DNA of 23,295 nucleotides from Acidobacteriota bacterium (GTDB lineage Bacteria > Acidobacteriota > Terriglobia > Terriglobales > Acidobacteriaceae): positions 1 through 23,295 of the forward strand of contig JAJXZK010000106.1 in assembly GCA_021780095.1 (NCBI GenBank). Direction: 5' to 3'. Made by a program: the position numbers and the translations under genes. Below are positions 1-7,497 of the stretch, one piece after another. A model generated the notes under the pieces. The model saw nothing but the letters and a program-made list of their open reading frames with translations, was not told the origin of the DNA and did no database searches. Every line of letters starts with the position of its first letter. Positions within the stretch are counted from its first letter, which is position 1.

Positions 1-694
1 CGTCAGCCCCTGTTGGTGTCGACTCGAGCATGATCGACGTAGGGGCCGTCGTGGCAACGGCTGGCGCAGATGCCTTCTCCTCAACATTACTCGATCCGCG
101 CACCCCGAACTTCGACATGTCCAGATGCATATCCCCTTGCACAAAGGCGGTGATCTCGGTACCCTGCGGGATCGTAATGTCCTTGCCGTGGACCAAAAGG
201 AAAAGAGGAGCCGCAGGGAAGAAAACGATCGACGTAGCAACGATCGCACCGGTCATGGCACCCACGTGTCCGCCGCCTTGGGCGTCCTTGACACCTCGCA
301 ACGCCGCCTTTTCCTTATCGATCAGCCGGACGTAGCCAATGCTAATATCCAGTTTGCCCGCGCGTCCCATCCTCCGTTTTGGTTGAGCGGCTGTCACTGT
401 GGCAATCGCCGTCGCACCTTTAGTGATCACGGGCACGCCATCGACATCGACTTCCTCAATCACCTCAAAGGGAATTTCCTGCCCTACCTTCGCATCTGCG
501 GAAGAAATGGTTTGGCTCAGGCGCATCTTCACCGGCGTACCGTCCAGCAGCGTGGGGGTACCTTGCGACGGAGTCGATATCGGTTGAGACGTTGCCCGCG
601 CCGTGGTGCTAGGGGTTACCTGCGGGGTTTGTTGGGCCACAAGGAGCAATGGCAGAAGGCAAACGAATGCCAATTGAAAAAAACGTCGAACCAT
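1..694 (-). CDS. Secreted protein entering a PEGA-type motif, C-terminus cut by window edge
   Basis: The reading frame is open from an ATG at 694 to the left edge, giving 231 codons with no stop, so the 3' end lies outside the window. An AAGAGG ribosome-binding site lies 6 bases before the ATG. Residues 1-20 look like a Sec signal peptide: basic MVRRFF, a hydrophobic run, and a likely cut after LLLVA. A Thr/Pro/Ser/Gln-rich linker follows (about 21-48), then a beta-rich region (50-135), a Gly/Ala/Phe hydrophobic stretch at about 140-168 that could be a hairpin or membrane segment, and further beta structure to about 200. The last visible residues, ESTPTGAD, match how PEGA surface domains usually begin, so a PEGA domain probably continues beyond the edge. 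The role is unknown; an envelope or surface location is inferred. Confidence 0.8.
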   Translation of the reverse strand, partial: MVRRFFQLAFVCLLPLLLVAQQTPQVTPSTTARATSQPISTPSQGTPTLLDGTPVKMRLSQTISSADAKVGQEIPFEVIEEVDVDGVPVITKGATAIATVTAAQPKRRMGRAGKLDISIGYVRLIDKEKAALRGVKDAQGGGHVGAMTGAIVATSIVFFPAAPLFLLVHGKDITIPQGTEITAFVQGDMHLDMSKFGVRGSSNVEEKASAPAVATTAPTSIMLESTPTGAD

Positions 695-942
695 GGAGCC
701 TCTTCTCTTCAGGACATGCGAATTGATTTGAGGAAGTTGGACAGTATCATCGGCCTTTGAGATCGCACGTGTCAACAACGAATTCGTTCAAGCGCGAACG
801 ATGGGCTCCTCAGCAACTTATTATTTGCGTTCAGGGAACGCGGTCCTTTGGATGCCATTCCGGCTAGTTTCCGCACAATCAACCCTATCGCGCGACAATT
901 GCATCTCTTTAAGATAAGAATCAAGACTGGAGGCACTCCCCT
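695..942. other. Divergent intergenic region
   Basis: These 248 bp separate the minus-strand secreted-protein gene from the plus-strand S53 protease gene. Apart from the minus-strand promoter candidate and the GGAGG ribosome-binding site of the protease (9 bases before its ATG), I see no clear operator, hairpin or short gene here. Short open frames across it do not look like protein. Confidence 0.6.
746..775 (-). promoter_or_regulatory. Candidate sigma70-type promoter of the truncated secreted-protein gene
   Basis: On the minus strand there is a perfect TTGACA (775-770), an 18-bp spacer, and GATGAT (751-746), which matches TATAAT at 4 of 6 positions. The predicted start would be near 739, leaving a leader of about 45 bases before the ATG at 694. 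It was found by eye only. Confidence 0.4.
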
Positions 943-2499
943 ATGCACCCATCTTCCACTTCTTCGCCGCGCGTTTCACTTCCGTTTACAGATCGAATAC
1001 TTCCATCCGCCGCGCGCGTGGTGGGCGCGATGCCGCCGGACGAAGAGTTGCGCGTGTCGGTGATCGTCAAGCGCAAACAGCCGCTCGATCTCGCCAACCT
1101 GCATGGACGACATTTGTCACGCGCGGAATTCACGAGTAAGTATGCCGCGAGTCCGGAGGCGTTCGCTCAACTACGCAACTTTGCGGCGCAACATGGCTTG
1201 TCGGTGGACGAAGCAGCGTCAAGCCTCGATCGCCGCACCCTGGCGCTCACAGGTACGGCGACGCAGATGCAGCAGGCTTTTGGAGTTGAGCTGCAGGAGG
1301 TGGAACATGACGGCCTGCATTATCGAATCCATCAGCAGCCAGTGAGTATGCCACAGGATTGTGCCTCGATGGTGGATGCAGTGCTGGGGCTGGACACGCG
1401 GCCGCAGGCGAAGTCGCATCTTCGAAAGCTGAAGGATCTGCGACCGGCGGCGGCAGTCGCGCAAAGCTATTTACCGCGACAGGTGGCGGAAATTTACAGC
1501 TTTCCAACAGACGTGGACGGAAGCGGCGAGACCATCGGAATTCTGGAACTGGGAGGCGGCTTCACAACGACAGACCTTCAGCAATATTTTAAAAATCAGA
1601 ACATCACTCCGCCGCACGTGGTTGCGGTTTCGGTGGATGGGGGCAAGAACTCTCCGACCAATCCGAGCGGCGCCGACAGTGAGGTGATGCTGGATATCGA
1701 AGTGGCCGCGAGTGTGGCGCCTGCGGCGACGATTGCCGTGTACTTCAGTCCCAACACGGACCAGGGATTTATCGATGCACTGACCACGGCCATCCACGAC
1801 ACGAACAATCATCCATCGGTGATTTCGATTAGCTGGGGCGGGCCAGAATCCAACTGGACGCAGCAGGCGATGACGGCGCTGGACGATGCGTGCCAGTCGG
1901 CCGCGGCGCTGGGAATCAGCATCACGGTCGCGTGCGGAGACAGCGGCTCAACCGATGGCGTGAGCGATGGCGCGAATCATGTGGATTTTCCTGCATCAAG
2001 TCCGCACGTGCTTGCCTGCGGAGGCACGAAGATCACAGTCAGCGGAACCAAGTTGACGAACGAAGTCGTTTGGAATGACGAAGCGCAAAACGGGGGCGCG
2101 ACGGGCGGCGGTGTCAGCACTGTCTTTGCGCTCCCCACCTGGCAGCAGAATGCGAACGTCTCCAGCGCAACCAATGGAGGCAACGGACGCGGTGTTCCAG
2201 ACGTTGCGGGAGACGCAGCGCCGGAGACCGGCTACTCGATCGAGGTGGACGGACAGACGGAGGTGGTTGGCGGCACGAGCGCGGTTGCGCCGCTGTGGGC
2301 CGGTCTGATCGCGCTGTTGAATCAAAAGCTGGGGAAGCCAGTGGGATTTTTGAATCCGCAAATCTATCCGCTGCTGGGAAGCGCAGCGTTTCGCGACGTC
2401 ACGCAGGGCACCAATGGCACATACAACGCGCGCGTCGGCTGGGACGCATGCACCGGGCTGGGGTCGCCGGTGGGAACTTCTCTGGAAGCGAAGCTCTAA
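943..2499 (+). CDS. S53 family serine-carboxyl peptidase (kumamolisin-like, with pro-domain)
   Basis: This is a 518-residue sedolisin-family endopeptidase, a family typically active at acid pH. Residues about 30-165 form the pro-kumamolisin activation domain, ending near VLGLDTRP (147-153). The catalytic domain starts at about 175. Family catalytic residues are all visible: Glu247 and Asp251 in SEVMLDIEV, the oxyanion-hole Asp333 in CGDSGSTDG, and Ser446 in GGTSAVAP. The C-terminal calcium site fits Asp485 (FRDV) and Asp501 (GWDACTGLGSP). Length and architecture match full-length pro-kumamolisin, which also lacks a classical signal peptide, so the export route is not evident. GGAGG lies 9 bases before the ATG. 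Its 3' end faces the MBL gene across 22 bp. The likely role is extracellular protein breakdown after autocatalytic removal of the pro-domain. The cleavage site near 165-175 is inferred by analogy. Confidence 0.95.
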   Translation: MHPSSTSSPRVSLPFTDRILPSAARVVGAMPPDEELRVSVIVKRKQPLDLANLHGRHLSRAEFTSKYAASPEAFAQLRNFAAQHGLSVDEAASSLDRRTLALTGTATQMQQAFGVELQEVEHDGLHYRIHQQPVSMPQDCASMVDAVLGLDTRPQAKSHLRKLKDLRPAAAVAQSYLPRQVAEIYSFPTDVDGSGETIGILELGGGFTTTDLQQYFKNQNITPPHVVAVSVDGGKNSPTNPSGADSEVMLDIEVAASVAPAATIAVYFSPNTDQGFIDALTTAIHDTNNHPSVISISWGGPESNWTQQAMTALDDACQSAAALGISITVACGDSGSTDGVSDGANHVDFPASSPHVLACGGTKITVSGTKLTNEVVWNDEAQNGGATGGGVSTVFALPTWQQNANVSSATNGGNGRGVPDVAGDAAPETGYSIEVDGQTEVVGGTSAVAPLWAGLIALLNQKLGKPVGFLNPQIYPLLGSAAFRDVTQGTNGTYNARVGWDACTGLGSPVGTSLEAKL

Positions 2500-2506
2500 G
2501 CGGAAA

Positions 2507-2527
2507 ATGTAACTGTAATAGTCACAT
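2507..2527 (-). terminator. Weak candidate terminator between convergent S53 and MBL genes
   Basis: ATGTAACT (2507-2514) and AGTCACAT (2520-2527) pair at 7 of 8 positions around a 5-base loop. Read on the minus strand the hairpin is followed directly by TTTT. The stem overlaps the MBL stop codon (2522-2524), so it would serve the MBL/S9 transcript best. The stem is AT-rich and contains one mismatch, so confidence is low. Confidence 0.3.
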
Positions 2528-3430
2528 GTTGGTTTCAACCGGCTCCAGAATGGGTTTTCCTTTTTCGTTGGTATGAATTCTGCCCATGGGATGATCGTGG
2601 TCATGGGTGAACAAAACCAGCCACTTTTCCGGAATTGCCCGGCGATAAAAGCGCTTGCGCTCCTCGATGCAAGTCAGTGGATATAAATCGTAGCCCATTA
2701 CCCAGGTGCTATCCAGGTGCGCGCTGGTCGGAATCAAATCTGAAATATAGGTGGCGTGCTTGCCGGCGGAATCAATATGGACCGACATTAACTGCGCGGT
2801 GTGGCCAGGAAATAATTCACACGTAATTCCCGGAATAATTTCAAAGATCTTGCCCGGGGTGTGCCCCTCCAGAAGCGTCATCTGCCCAGAGGCGATCAGC
2901 GGATCGTAATTGTCGCTGATGTAGCTGATACGGTCACGGTCCAACTGACGATGGCCATGCTCCACCTCACCTTGGTGGGCAAAATAGTGGGCGTTGGGAA
3001 ACATGGGGACAATCTGGCCGGAATCACTGCGCACCGTATTCCATCCGCAGTGATCGAAGTGCAGATGCGAGTTAATGACGATGGTGACTTCCTCTGGCCG
3101 TACGCCCGCGGCCTCCAGGCTCTTGGGCAGCAACTGACTGGACTTGTAGATATCTCGCAGCTTTGGGGACAGCTTATTGCCCAGGCCAGTCTCGATGGCT
3201 ACGGTATGATGGCCGGTTCGTACGATCACGGTGTTCGCGCCTAGCAGGATTCGATTCTTCTCGTCGGCGGGAGCGCGTTTCTCCCATAACGGCTTGGGGA
3301 CTACGCCGAACATCGCGCCACCGTCTAAGAGATAGGTTCCGTCGGTGCAGATGGTGAGTTCAAAGTCGCCGACGGTGGTGCGGCCGCGCACTAGATCATG
3401 CGTGTGCGGGCCTTCGGCTGGATGAGGCAT
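2522..3430 (-). CDS. MBL-fold metallo-hydrolase (lactonase-like)
   Basis: This 302-residue protein belongs to the metallo-beta-lactamase superfamily. The metal-binding signature HLHFDH gives His122, His124, Asp126 and His127. Further ligands fit His210 (FPGHTAQ), Asp231 (YISDL) and His276 (FTHDHDH), so a dinuclear zinc site appears intact. There is no signal peptide, so it is probably cytoplasmic. Size and motif spacing resemble the AiiA/N-acyl-homoserine-lactonase side of the superfamily, but many members hydrolyse other lactones or esters and the substrate cannot be read from sequence. A CAGGAG ribosome-binding site lies 8 bases before the ATG. The gene starts 15 bases after the S9 peptidase stop, so the two are very likely co-transcribed. 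Confidence 0.87.
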   Translation of the reverse strand: MPHPAEGPHTHDLVRGRTTVGDFELTICTDGTYLLDGGAMFGVVPKPLWEKRAPADEKNRILLGANTVIVRTGHHTVAIETGLGNKLSPKLRDIYKSSQLLPKSLEAAGVRPEEVTIVINSHLHFDHCGWNTVRSDSGQIVPMFPNAHYFAHQGEVEHGHRQLDRDRISYISDNYDPLIASGQMTLLEGHTPGKIFEIIPGITCELFPGHTAQLMSVHIDSAGKHATYISDLIPTSAHLDSTWVMGYDLYPLTCIEERKRFYRRAIPEKWLVLFTHDHDHPMGRIHTNEKGKPILEPVETNM

Positions 3431-3445
3431 TGCGGTAGCTCCTGT

Positions 3446-5683
3446 TTACTGACCGGCTGCGGAAGGCCGCAGTCCAGTTTCAAACTGCTGCAGAATTGCA
3501 TCGAACAAATGTGTCCGCGCGGGCGGTCCAGCAATCGAATGCGTTTTGCGGGGATAGAGCAACAACCTATATGGAACATTTGCAGCCACAAATTGCTGAA
3601 TCATCTGGACGGTGTTCTGCATGTGGACATTGTCATCGCCCGTTCCCTGCACCATCAGAAGTCTTCCATGCAGATGCGCGGCGTTGGTGACGACCGAATC
3701 ATCTTCATAGATTTTCTGATTTTCATCGGGCAGGCCAAGATAGCGCTCGGTATAGATGGAATCGTACAAGCGCCAGTTGGTCACCGGCGCGACGCAAACG
3801 CCAGTGGCAAAGCGGTCGGAGTGCGACATGGCATAGAGCGTGAAGGTGCCGCCCCAACTCCAACCCCACCATCCCATCCGCTTCGAGTCCAATTGCGGAT
3901 ACTGCTGCAACACCTGATCGACCATCGTCAGTTGGTCTTGCAACTGCACCGGCCCGAAGTTACGATACGCCGCTTCCTGAAACGTTCGATCCCGATTGCC
4001 CATGCCGCGGTTGTCCACGTGCAGCACGGCAAAACCGTGTTGCATCAGCAATTGATCGAAAAAGAAACTTTGTCCGCCAAACTGGTTGCGGACGACCTGC
4101 GCATGAGGGCCGCCGTAAGGATTCACAATCAGCGGGACGCTCCCGGCTGTGTGCAGATCGGGCGGCAATAGCAGTTCCCCATATAAGGTGGTGCCATCGA
4201 CGGCTTTACCGGTAAACATCACCGGCGCGACCAGATTATATCCGTCCAGCGGGCGCGAATTCCAGAAGGGGGTGCAGGAGCCGGTGACGCTGCACGTGCT
4301 GACCACGGGCGCCTGCATCAGGCTGGAGGCAGAGTCAACGTAGTGTGTGGCGTCGGGTGAGAGCGTAATGTGATGCACGCCGTGCAAGGTGCTGATCAGT
4401 TTTTTCCCGGCTCCATCGAGCCCGATCTGCCACAGCATTTCTTCCCGCAGATCGGTTTCATTGGATGTGTAGTAGACAATGCTTTTCTTCCGATCGACGC
4501 CAGCGACGCTGAGCACTTCCCACTCACCATGCGTGAGTTGCCGCACCAGTGTCGCGTCGGATGCGGTTGGATGGGCATTGTCGTAGCGATAGAGGTAGAG
4601 GTGGGTATTGCCGTCGCGCCAGCTGCTCCACAAGAACTGACCATTCTCCAGGAACCAGACATCGTAGGCTTCATCGAAAAATTTGTTCGCGGTTTCCTGC
4701 AGCACGCTGCGAACCGCGCCAGTCTGAGTGTTGGCAAAAAATAACTCCAGATGGCGATGATCGCGGCGCAGCACTTCAATCCATACGTGGTGGCTGTCGA
4801 GCCAGCCGAACCGAGGAATATAGTCATTGTGCTCGCTGGCCGGCACGCGCAGCCACAGCGTATCCCCGCCGTTCGCGCCAACAATGCCGACGCGCACGCC
4901 AGGGTTGGGATCGCCCGGCTGGGGATAGCGCTGCTGGTCGACCGTACTGTGGGTGGGGATCCAATCGGTAATGGGATAGGTGGGGACGGTGGCCTCATCC
5001 ATCTGCAAATAGGCGATGTGCCGGGAGTCCGGTGACCAGAAGTAATTGCTGCGGACGTCGAGCTCTTCCTCATACACCCAATCGACTTCGCCATTCAGCA
5101 GGGTTGCTTCGGTGGTGTTGGTCAGCGCGGCGTCATGATTGCTATCCAGCGACAACACGTGCAAATTATGATCGCGGACAAAGGAAACAGATTTGCCGTC
5201 CGGCGAAAACTTGGGGTCGTCGCCGCTGCCTGCACCGGTGCTGCCGGCCTCGACCGCGGTATCTTTGCCCATGTCGTAAATCCACAGGGTGCCTGTGTTG
5301 TCGAAGAGCAGATGCTTCGAGTCCGGCGACCATAGATAGCTGGAGACATGGTAGCGGGAGCGATGGTCGCGATCGCGTTCATCGTTTTTTGCGCCGTAGA
5401 TGGCAGCCAGTCGAGTTTTGGGTACCAACACCGAGGCCGCGCCGTTGGCAGCGTTGACGGTGATCACGTCGTCGGGATGGCCGTGCTCAGTGTCGGCGGA
5501 TAGATACGTGACACTGTCGCTATCGGGGCTCCAGAGATAATCGTTGGGCCGTCGGCCGGTCGGGCCACCCGGTTGCCAGATGTCGGCGTTGGTCCACGCC
5601 TTGCCTTGCTCCTGAGTTGTTGTTTGGGCAAAGGCGCCAAATGCGGTACAACACAAGGCCACCAGCAGAAGCGATTTTCGCAT
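3446..5683 (-). CDS. Dipeptidyl-peptidase IV-like S9 family peptidase, exported
   Basis: I chose the ATG at 5683 (745 aa) over an in-frame start at 5788, because 5683 gives a clean signal peptide: MRKS, then a hydrophobic run ending AFGAFAQ at residue 20. Residues about 40-490 form the DPP-IV N-terminal beta-propeller, with several FSPDG or WSPDS-type blade repeats. It contains the double-Glu motif of true dipeptidyl peptidases, Glu205-Glu206 in DWVYEEEL, which anchors the substrate amino terminus. Residues about 505-740 form the alpha/beta hydrolase domain: Ser609 in GWSWGG, Asp683 in GTGDDNVH, His715 in KTHSIAG. The expected activity is removal of N-terminal dipeptides in the periplasm, possibly Xaa-Pro. 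The MBL hydrolase gene follows 15 bases after its TAA. GGAG lies 13 bases upstream, a rather long spacing. Confidence 0.93.
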   Translation of the reverse strand: MRKSLLLVALCCTAFGAFAQTTTQEQGKAWTNADIWQPGGPTGRRPNDYLWSPDSDSVTYLSADTEHGHPDDVITVNAANGAASVLVPKTRLAAIYGAKNDERDRDHRSRYHVSSYLWSPDSKHLLFDNTGTLWIYDMGKDTAVEAGSTGAGSGDDPKFSPDGKSVSFVRDHNLHVLSLDSNHDAALTNTTEATLLNGEVDWVYEEELDVRSNYFWSPDSRHIAYLQMDEATVPTYPITDWIPTHSTVDQQRYPQPGDPNPGVRVGIVGANGGDTLWLRVPASEHNDYIPRFGWLDSHHVWIEVLRRDHRHLELFFANTQTGAVRSVLQETANKFFDEAYDVWFLENGQFLWSSWRDGNTHLYLYRYDNAHPTASDATLVRQLTHGEWEVLSVAGVDRKKSIVYYTSNETDLREEMLWQIGLDGAGKKLISTLHGVHHITLSPDATHYVDSASSLMQAPVVSTCSVTGSCTPFWNSRPLDGYNLVAPVMFTGKAVDGTTLYGELLLPPDLHTAGSVPLIVNPYGGPHAQVVRNQFGGQSFFFDQLLMQHGFAVLHVDNRGMGNRDRTFQEAAYRNFGPVQLQDQLTMVDQVLQQYPQLDSKRMGWWGWSWGGTFTLYAMSHSDRFATGVCVAPVTNWRLYDSIYTERYLGLPDENQKIYEDDSVVTNAAHLHGRLLMVQGTGDDNVHMQNTVQMIQQFVAANVPYRLLLYPRKTHSIAGPPARTHLFDAILQQFETGLRPSAAGQ

Positions 5684-5863
5684 GTGGGTCAAAACTCCAG
5701 CGTCTATTGTATAGAGCCAGGCGATTTCCGTGCTTTGCGGCGGCCGCCTGCCTGGCATGACGAAGATAGCGCGGAATTTGTCGGGCATTATTTGCCTGAG
5801 CGCGACGCGGTGGGCAGCGCGGCGGCGGCGTCCGTGCTAGACTGCGCTTTTGGCCTTCCTCCT

Positions 5864-6679
5864 ATGCACGAAAAGCTGGAAAAACTCGTTGAACTGCAGG
5901 AGCTGGAGCAGCAAGCGCAAGCGTTGAGCCTGCAGATCGCGCAGTATACCGGGCGAGTGGAGGTGCGTGAAGCGGCCCTCTACGATACCGGACGCCTGCT
6001 GGAGCAAGTTGCTACGGCGCTTGCGAAAGAGGCGTCGTTGCGCCGTCGCCTGGAACTGGATGCGGAAGACATGCGCGAGAAAAGCGCGCGTTATCGGATC
6101 CAGCTGAACGATGCCAAAAGCGATGGCCAGGTAAAGGCGCTGGAGCATCAGCTGAAGTTCTGCAAGAAAGAAATCGATCGCATTGACGAGCTGGAATTTG
6201 CCAGCCTGATGGAAACCGAAGCGCTGGAAGTGAAGCAGCGGCTGCTGCATGAAACGCGCGCCAATCAAATGCAGTTGCTGGAGACGGAGAAGGCGAAGTC
6301 TCAAGTGGGACGCGACCGCGACAAGGTAAAATTGGCGGAGCTGTACCGGCAACGCGATGCAGCGCGCGAGGCGGCGGACCCGGAATTGCTGGCGCAATAC
6401 GACCGCATGGCCCAAGCGCATAAGGTGCCGATTGCTACCGTTGAGCAGCAGCGTTGTTCTGCCTGCCAGATGATGGTTCGGCCGCAGCGGTGGAATGAAA
6501 TTCGCCAGGGTGACATCCATTTCTGTGAATCCTGCGGTAGATTTCTCTTCTTCAATCCCGCGATCGATCTGAGCGACGCCATGCATCTGCCGTCGGCCCC
6601 GAAGAAACCTGCCGGCCTGGCGAAAGACGCGGGGCATCCCCAGCCCACCGGCTCCGACCGTCCCCAGCGAGAGGATTAA
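5864..6679 (+). CDS. Coiled-coil protein with C4-type zinc ribbon (zf-RING_7 / CT398-like)
   Basis: This is a 271-residue protein. Residues about 1-175 are charged, heptad-rich and predicted long antiparallel coiled coil. A C-terminal zinc ribbon follows with two CxxC knuckles, Cys198/Cys201 (CSAC) and Cys221/Cys224 (CESC), then the FLFF motif. A low-complexity Pro/Lys/Gly/Asp tail covers about 240-271. This layout matches the zf-RING_7 (formerly DUF164) family, which is widespread; a nucleic-acid or protein-scaffold role has been proposed but no firm activity is known to me. The frame is open well upstream of 5864 on the antisense of the S9 gene, but homology starts at MHEKLEKLVELQ, so the ATG at 5864 was chosen. 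No good ribosome-binding site precedes it. The nucleotidase gene follows 12 bp later. Confidence 0.9.
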   Translation: MHEKLEKLVELQELEQQAQALSLQIAQYTGRVEVREAALYDTGRLLEQVATALAKEASLRRRLELDAEDMREKSARYRIQLNDAKSDGQVKALEHQLKFCKKEIDRIDELEFASLMETEALEVKQRLLHETRANQMQLLETEKAKSQVGRDRDKVKLAELYRQRDAAREAADPELLAQYDRMAQAHKVPIATVEQQRCSACQMMVRPQRWNEIRQGDIHFCESCGRFLFFNPAIDLSDAMHLPSAPKKPAGLAKDAGHPQPTGSDRPQRED

Positions 6680-6691
6680 CGGCTGATCCGT

Positions 6692-7219
6692 ATGCAGCGA
6701 ATCGCCGTGGACATGGATGAGGTGATGGCGGATACGCTGGGCGAATTGCTGGCCCGCTACAGTCACGAACAAAATAGCTCAATCACCAAACAGGATATTC
6801 AAGGCAAGTGGCTTTGGCAGGTGCTTCCGCCGAAAGGCCAGGAGCTGATCGATTCCTACCTGCTGAGCGATGGTTTTTTTGAGGAAATCCCGGTCATCGA
6901 AGGCAGCCAGGAAGTGTTGTTGCGGCTGAGCCGCCGCTATCAGATTTTTATCGCGACGGCGGCCATGGCGTTTCCCACCTCGTTCAACTCAAAATATCGC
7001 TGGCTGCGCCGTCACTACGATTTCCTCTCGCCGCAAAATTTCGTCTTCTGCGGAGATAAGAGCATTCTCCATGCGGATTATCTAATCGACGATATGCCGC
7101 GCAACCTGGCGTCCTTCCAAGGCGAAGGCATCCTTTTCACCGCACCTCACAACGTGAACACAACTGGCTATCGCCGAGTGAACACCTGGCAAGACGTGGA
7201 TGCGATGTTCCTGGAGTGA
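6692..7219 (+). CDS. 5'(3')-deoxyribonucleotidase family HAD phosphatase
   Basis: This 175-residue protein has HAD-superfamily motifs in order. Motif I is DMDEVMADT, with nucleophile Asp7 and acid/base Asp9. Motif II is Thr89 in FIATAAM. A basic residue fits Lys101 or Lys123 (GDKSIL). Motif IV is YLIDDMPRN with Asp133/Asp134. Length and the DMDEVxAD opening fit the NT5C-type 5'-nucleotidase family, which dephosphorylates deoxynucleoside monophosphates and helps balance dNTP pools in the cytoplasm. It lies 12 bp after the zinc-ribbon gene on the same strand, so both probably share a transcript. Only a weak ribosome-binding site is visible. The exact nucleotide preference cannot be inferred. 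Confidence 0.88.
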   Translation: MQRIAVDMDEVMADTLGELLARYSHEQNSSITKQDIQGKWLWQVLPPKGQELIDSYLLSDGFFEEIPVIEGSQEVLLRLSRRYQIFIATAAMAFPTSFNSKYRWLRRHYDFLSPQNFVFCGDKSILHADYLIDDMPRNLASFQGEGILFTAPHNVNTTGYRRVNTWQDVDAMFLE

Positions 7220-7232
7220 AGTGGCGCCACTT
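7219..7232. repeat. 14-bp perfect palindrome at the nucleotidase stop codon
   Basis: AAGTGGCGCCACTT is self-complementary over 14 bases and begins on the last base of the TGA stop. With no spare loop it would make a poor hairpin, and no T-run follows, so it is not a normal intrinsic terminator. It could be a weak transcript end or a protein-binding site. Confidence 0.5.
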
Positions 7233-7497
7233 GGCAAGGAGCCCAACCGGAGAGCGGGGGTTGCGGCCTTTCTCCCATCAGCCTCGCTCCCGCATCGAGT
7301 CCATCGCTACCAGGCCCGTGAAAAGTGCTTTCCGACGATTGATCGAATGGCGCCTGCGCTTGTCATGGGCAAAATCTTTGACAGAGCGCAGGTTTGAAGG
7401 ATTACGGGCGCATCTCTTCTGTGACGAGCGCGTGAGAAAGAGTAGACAAGAGGGAAAGCATTGGGAGGCTTTCTTCCCGTCGGTGAAATCGCTCAAG
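7220..7497. other. Convergent intergenic region
   Basis: This is 278 bp between the nucleotidase (plus) and the first arylsulfotransferase (minus). A 107-codon plus-strand open frame spans it, but it is Arg-rich, has no family signature and runs into the antisense of the sulfotransferase, so I do not call it. Only the stop-codon palindrome and the hairpin at 7452-7478 stand out. Confidence 0.6.
7452..7478 (-). terminator. Candidate terminator hairpin downstream of the first ASST gene
   Basis: GGGAAAGC (7452-7459) pairs with GCTTTC (7468-7473) and, after a 2-base bulge, CCC (7476-7478), around an 8-base loop. It sits about 20 bases past the TAG of the minus-strand sulfotransferase. On that strand the sequence after the stem is pyrimidine-rich (TCTTGTC) but has no true T-run, so strength is doubtful. 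Confidence 0.35.

Noticed and set aside
125..760. 211-codon plus-strand open frame, Arg/His-rich
   Set aside because: Antisense to the secreted-protein gene, which has a signal peptide, ribosome-binding site and PEGA-type ending. The plus-strand product has no recognisable pattern.
3398..4171. 257-codon plus-strand open frame
   Set aside because: Antisense to the catalytic domain of the S9 peptidase, whose motifs are complete; no family signature of its own.
5684..5788. 35-residue N-terminal extension of the S9 peptidase
   Set aside because: It would bury the signal peptide that begins at the ATG at 5683.
5837..6772. 311-codon minus-strand open frame
   Set aside because: Antisense to the zinc-ribbon gene; Leu/Gln/Arg-rich composition is what antisense of a coiled coil gives.
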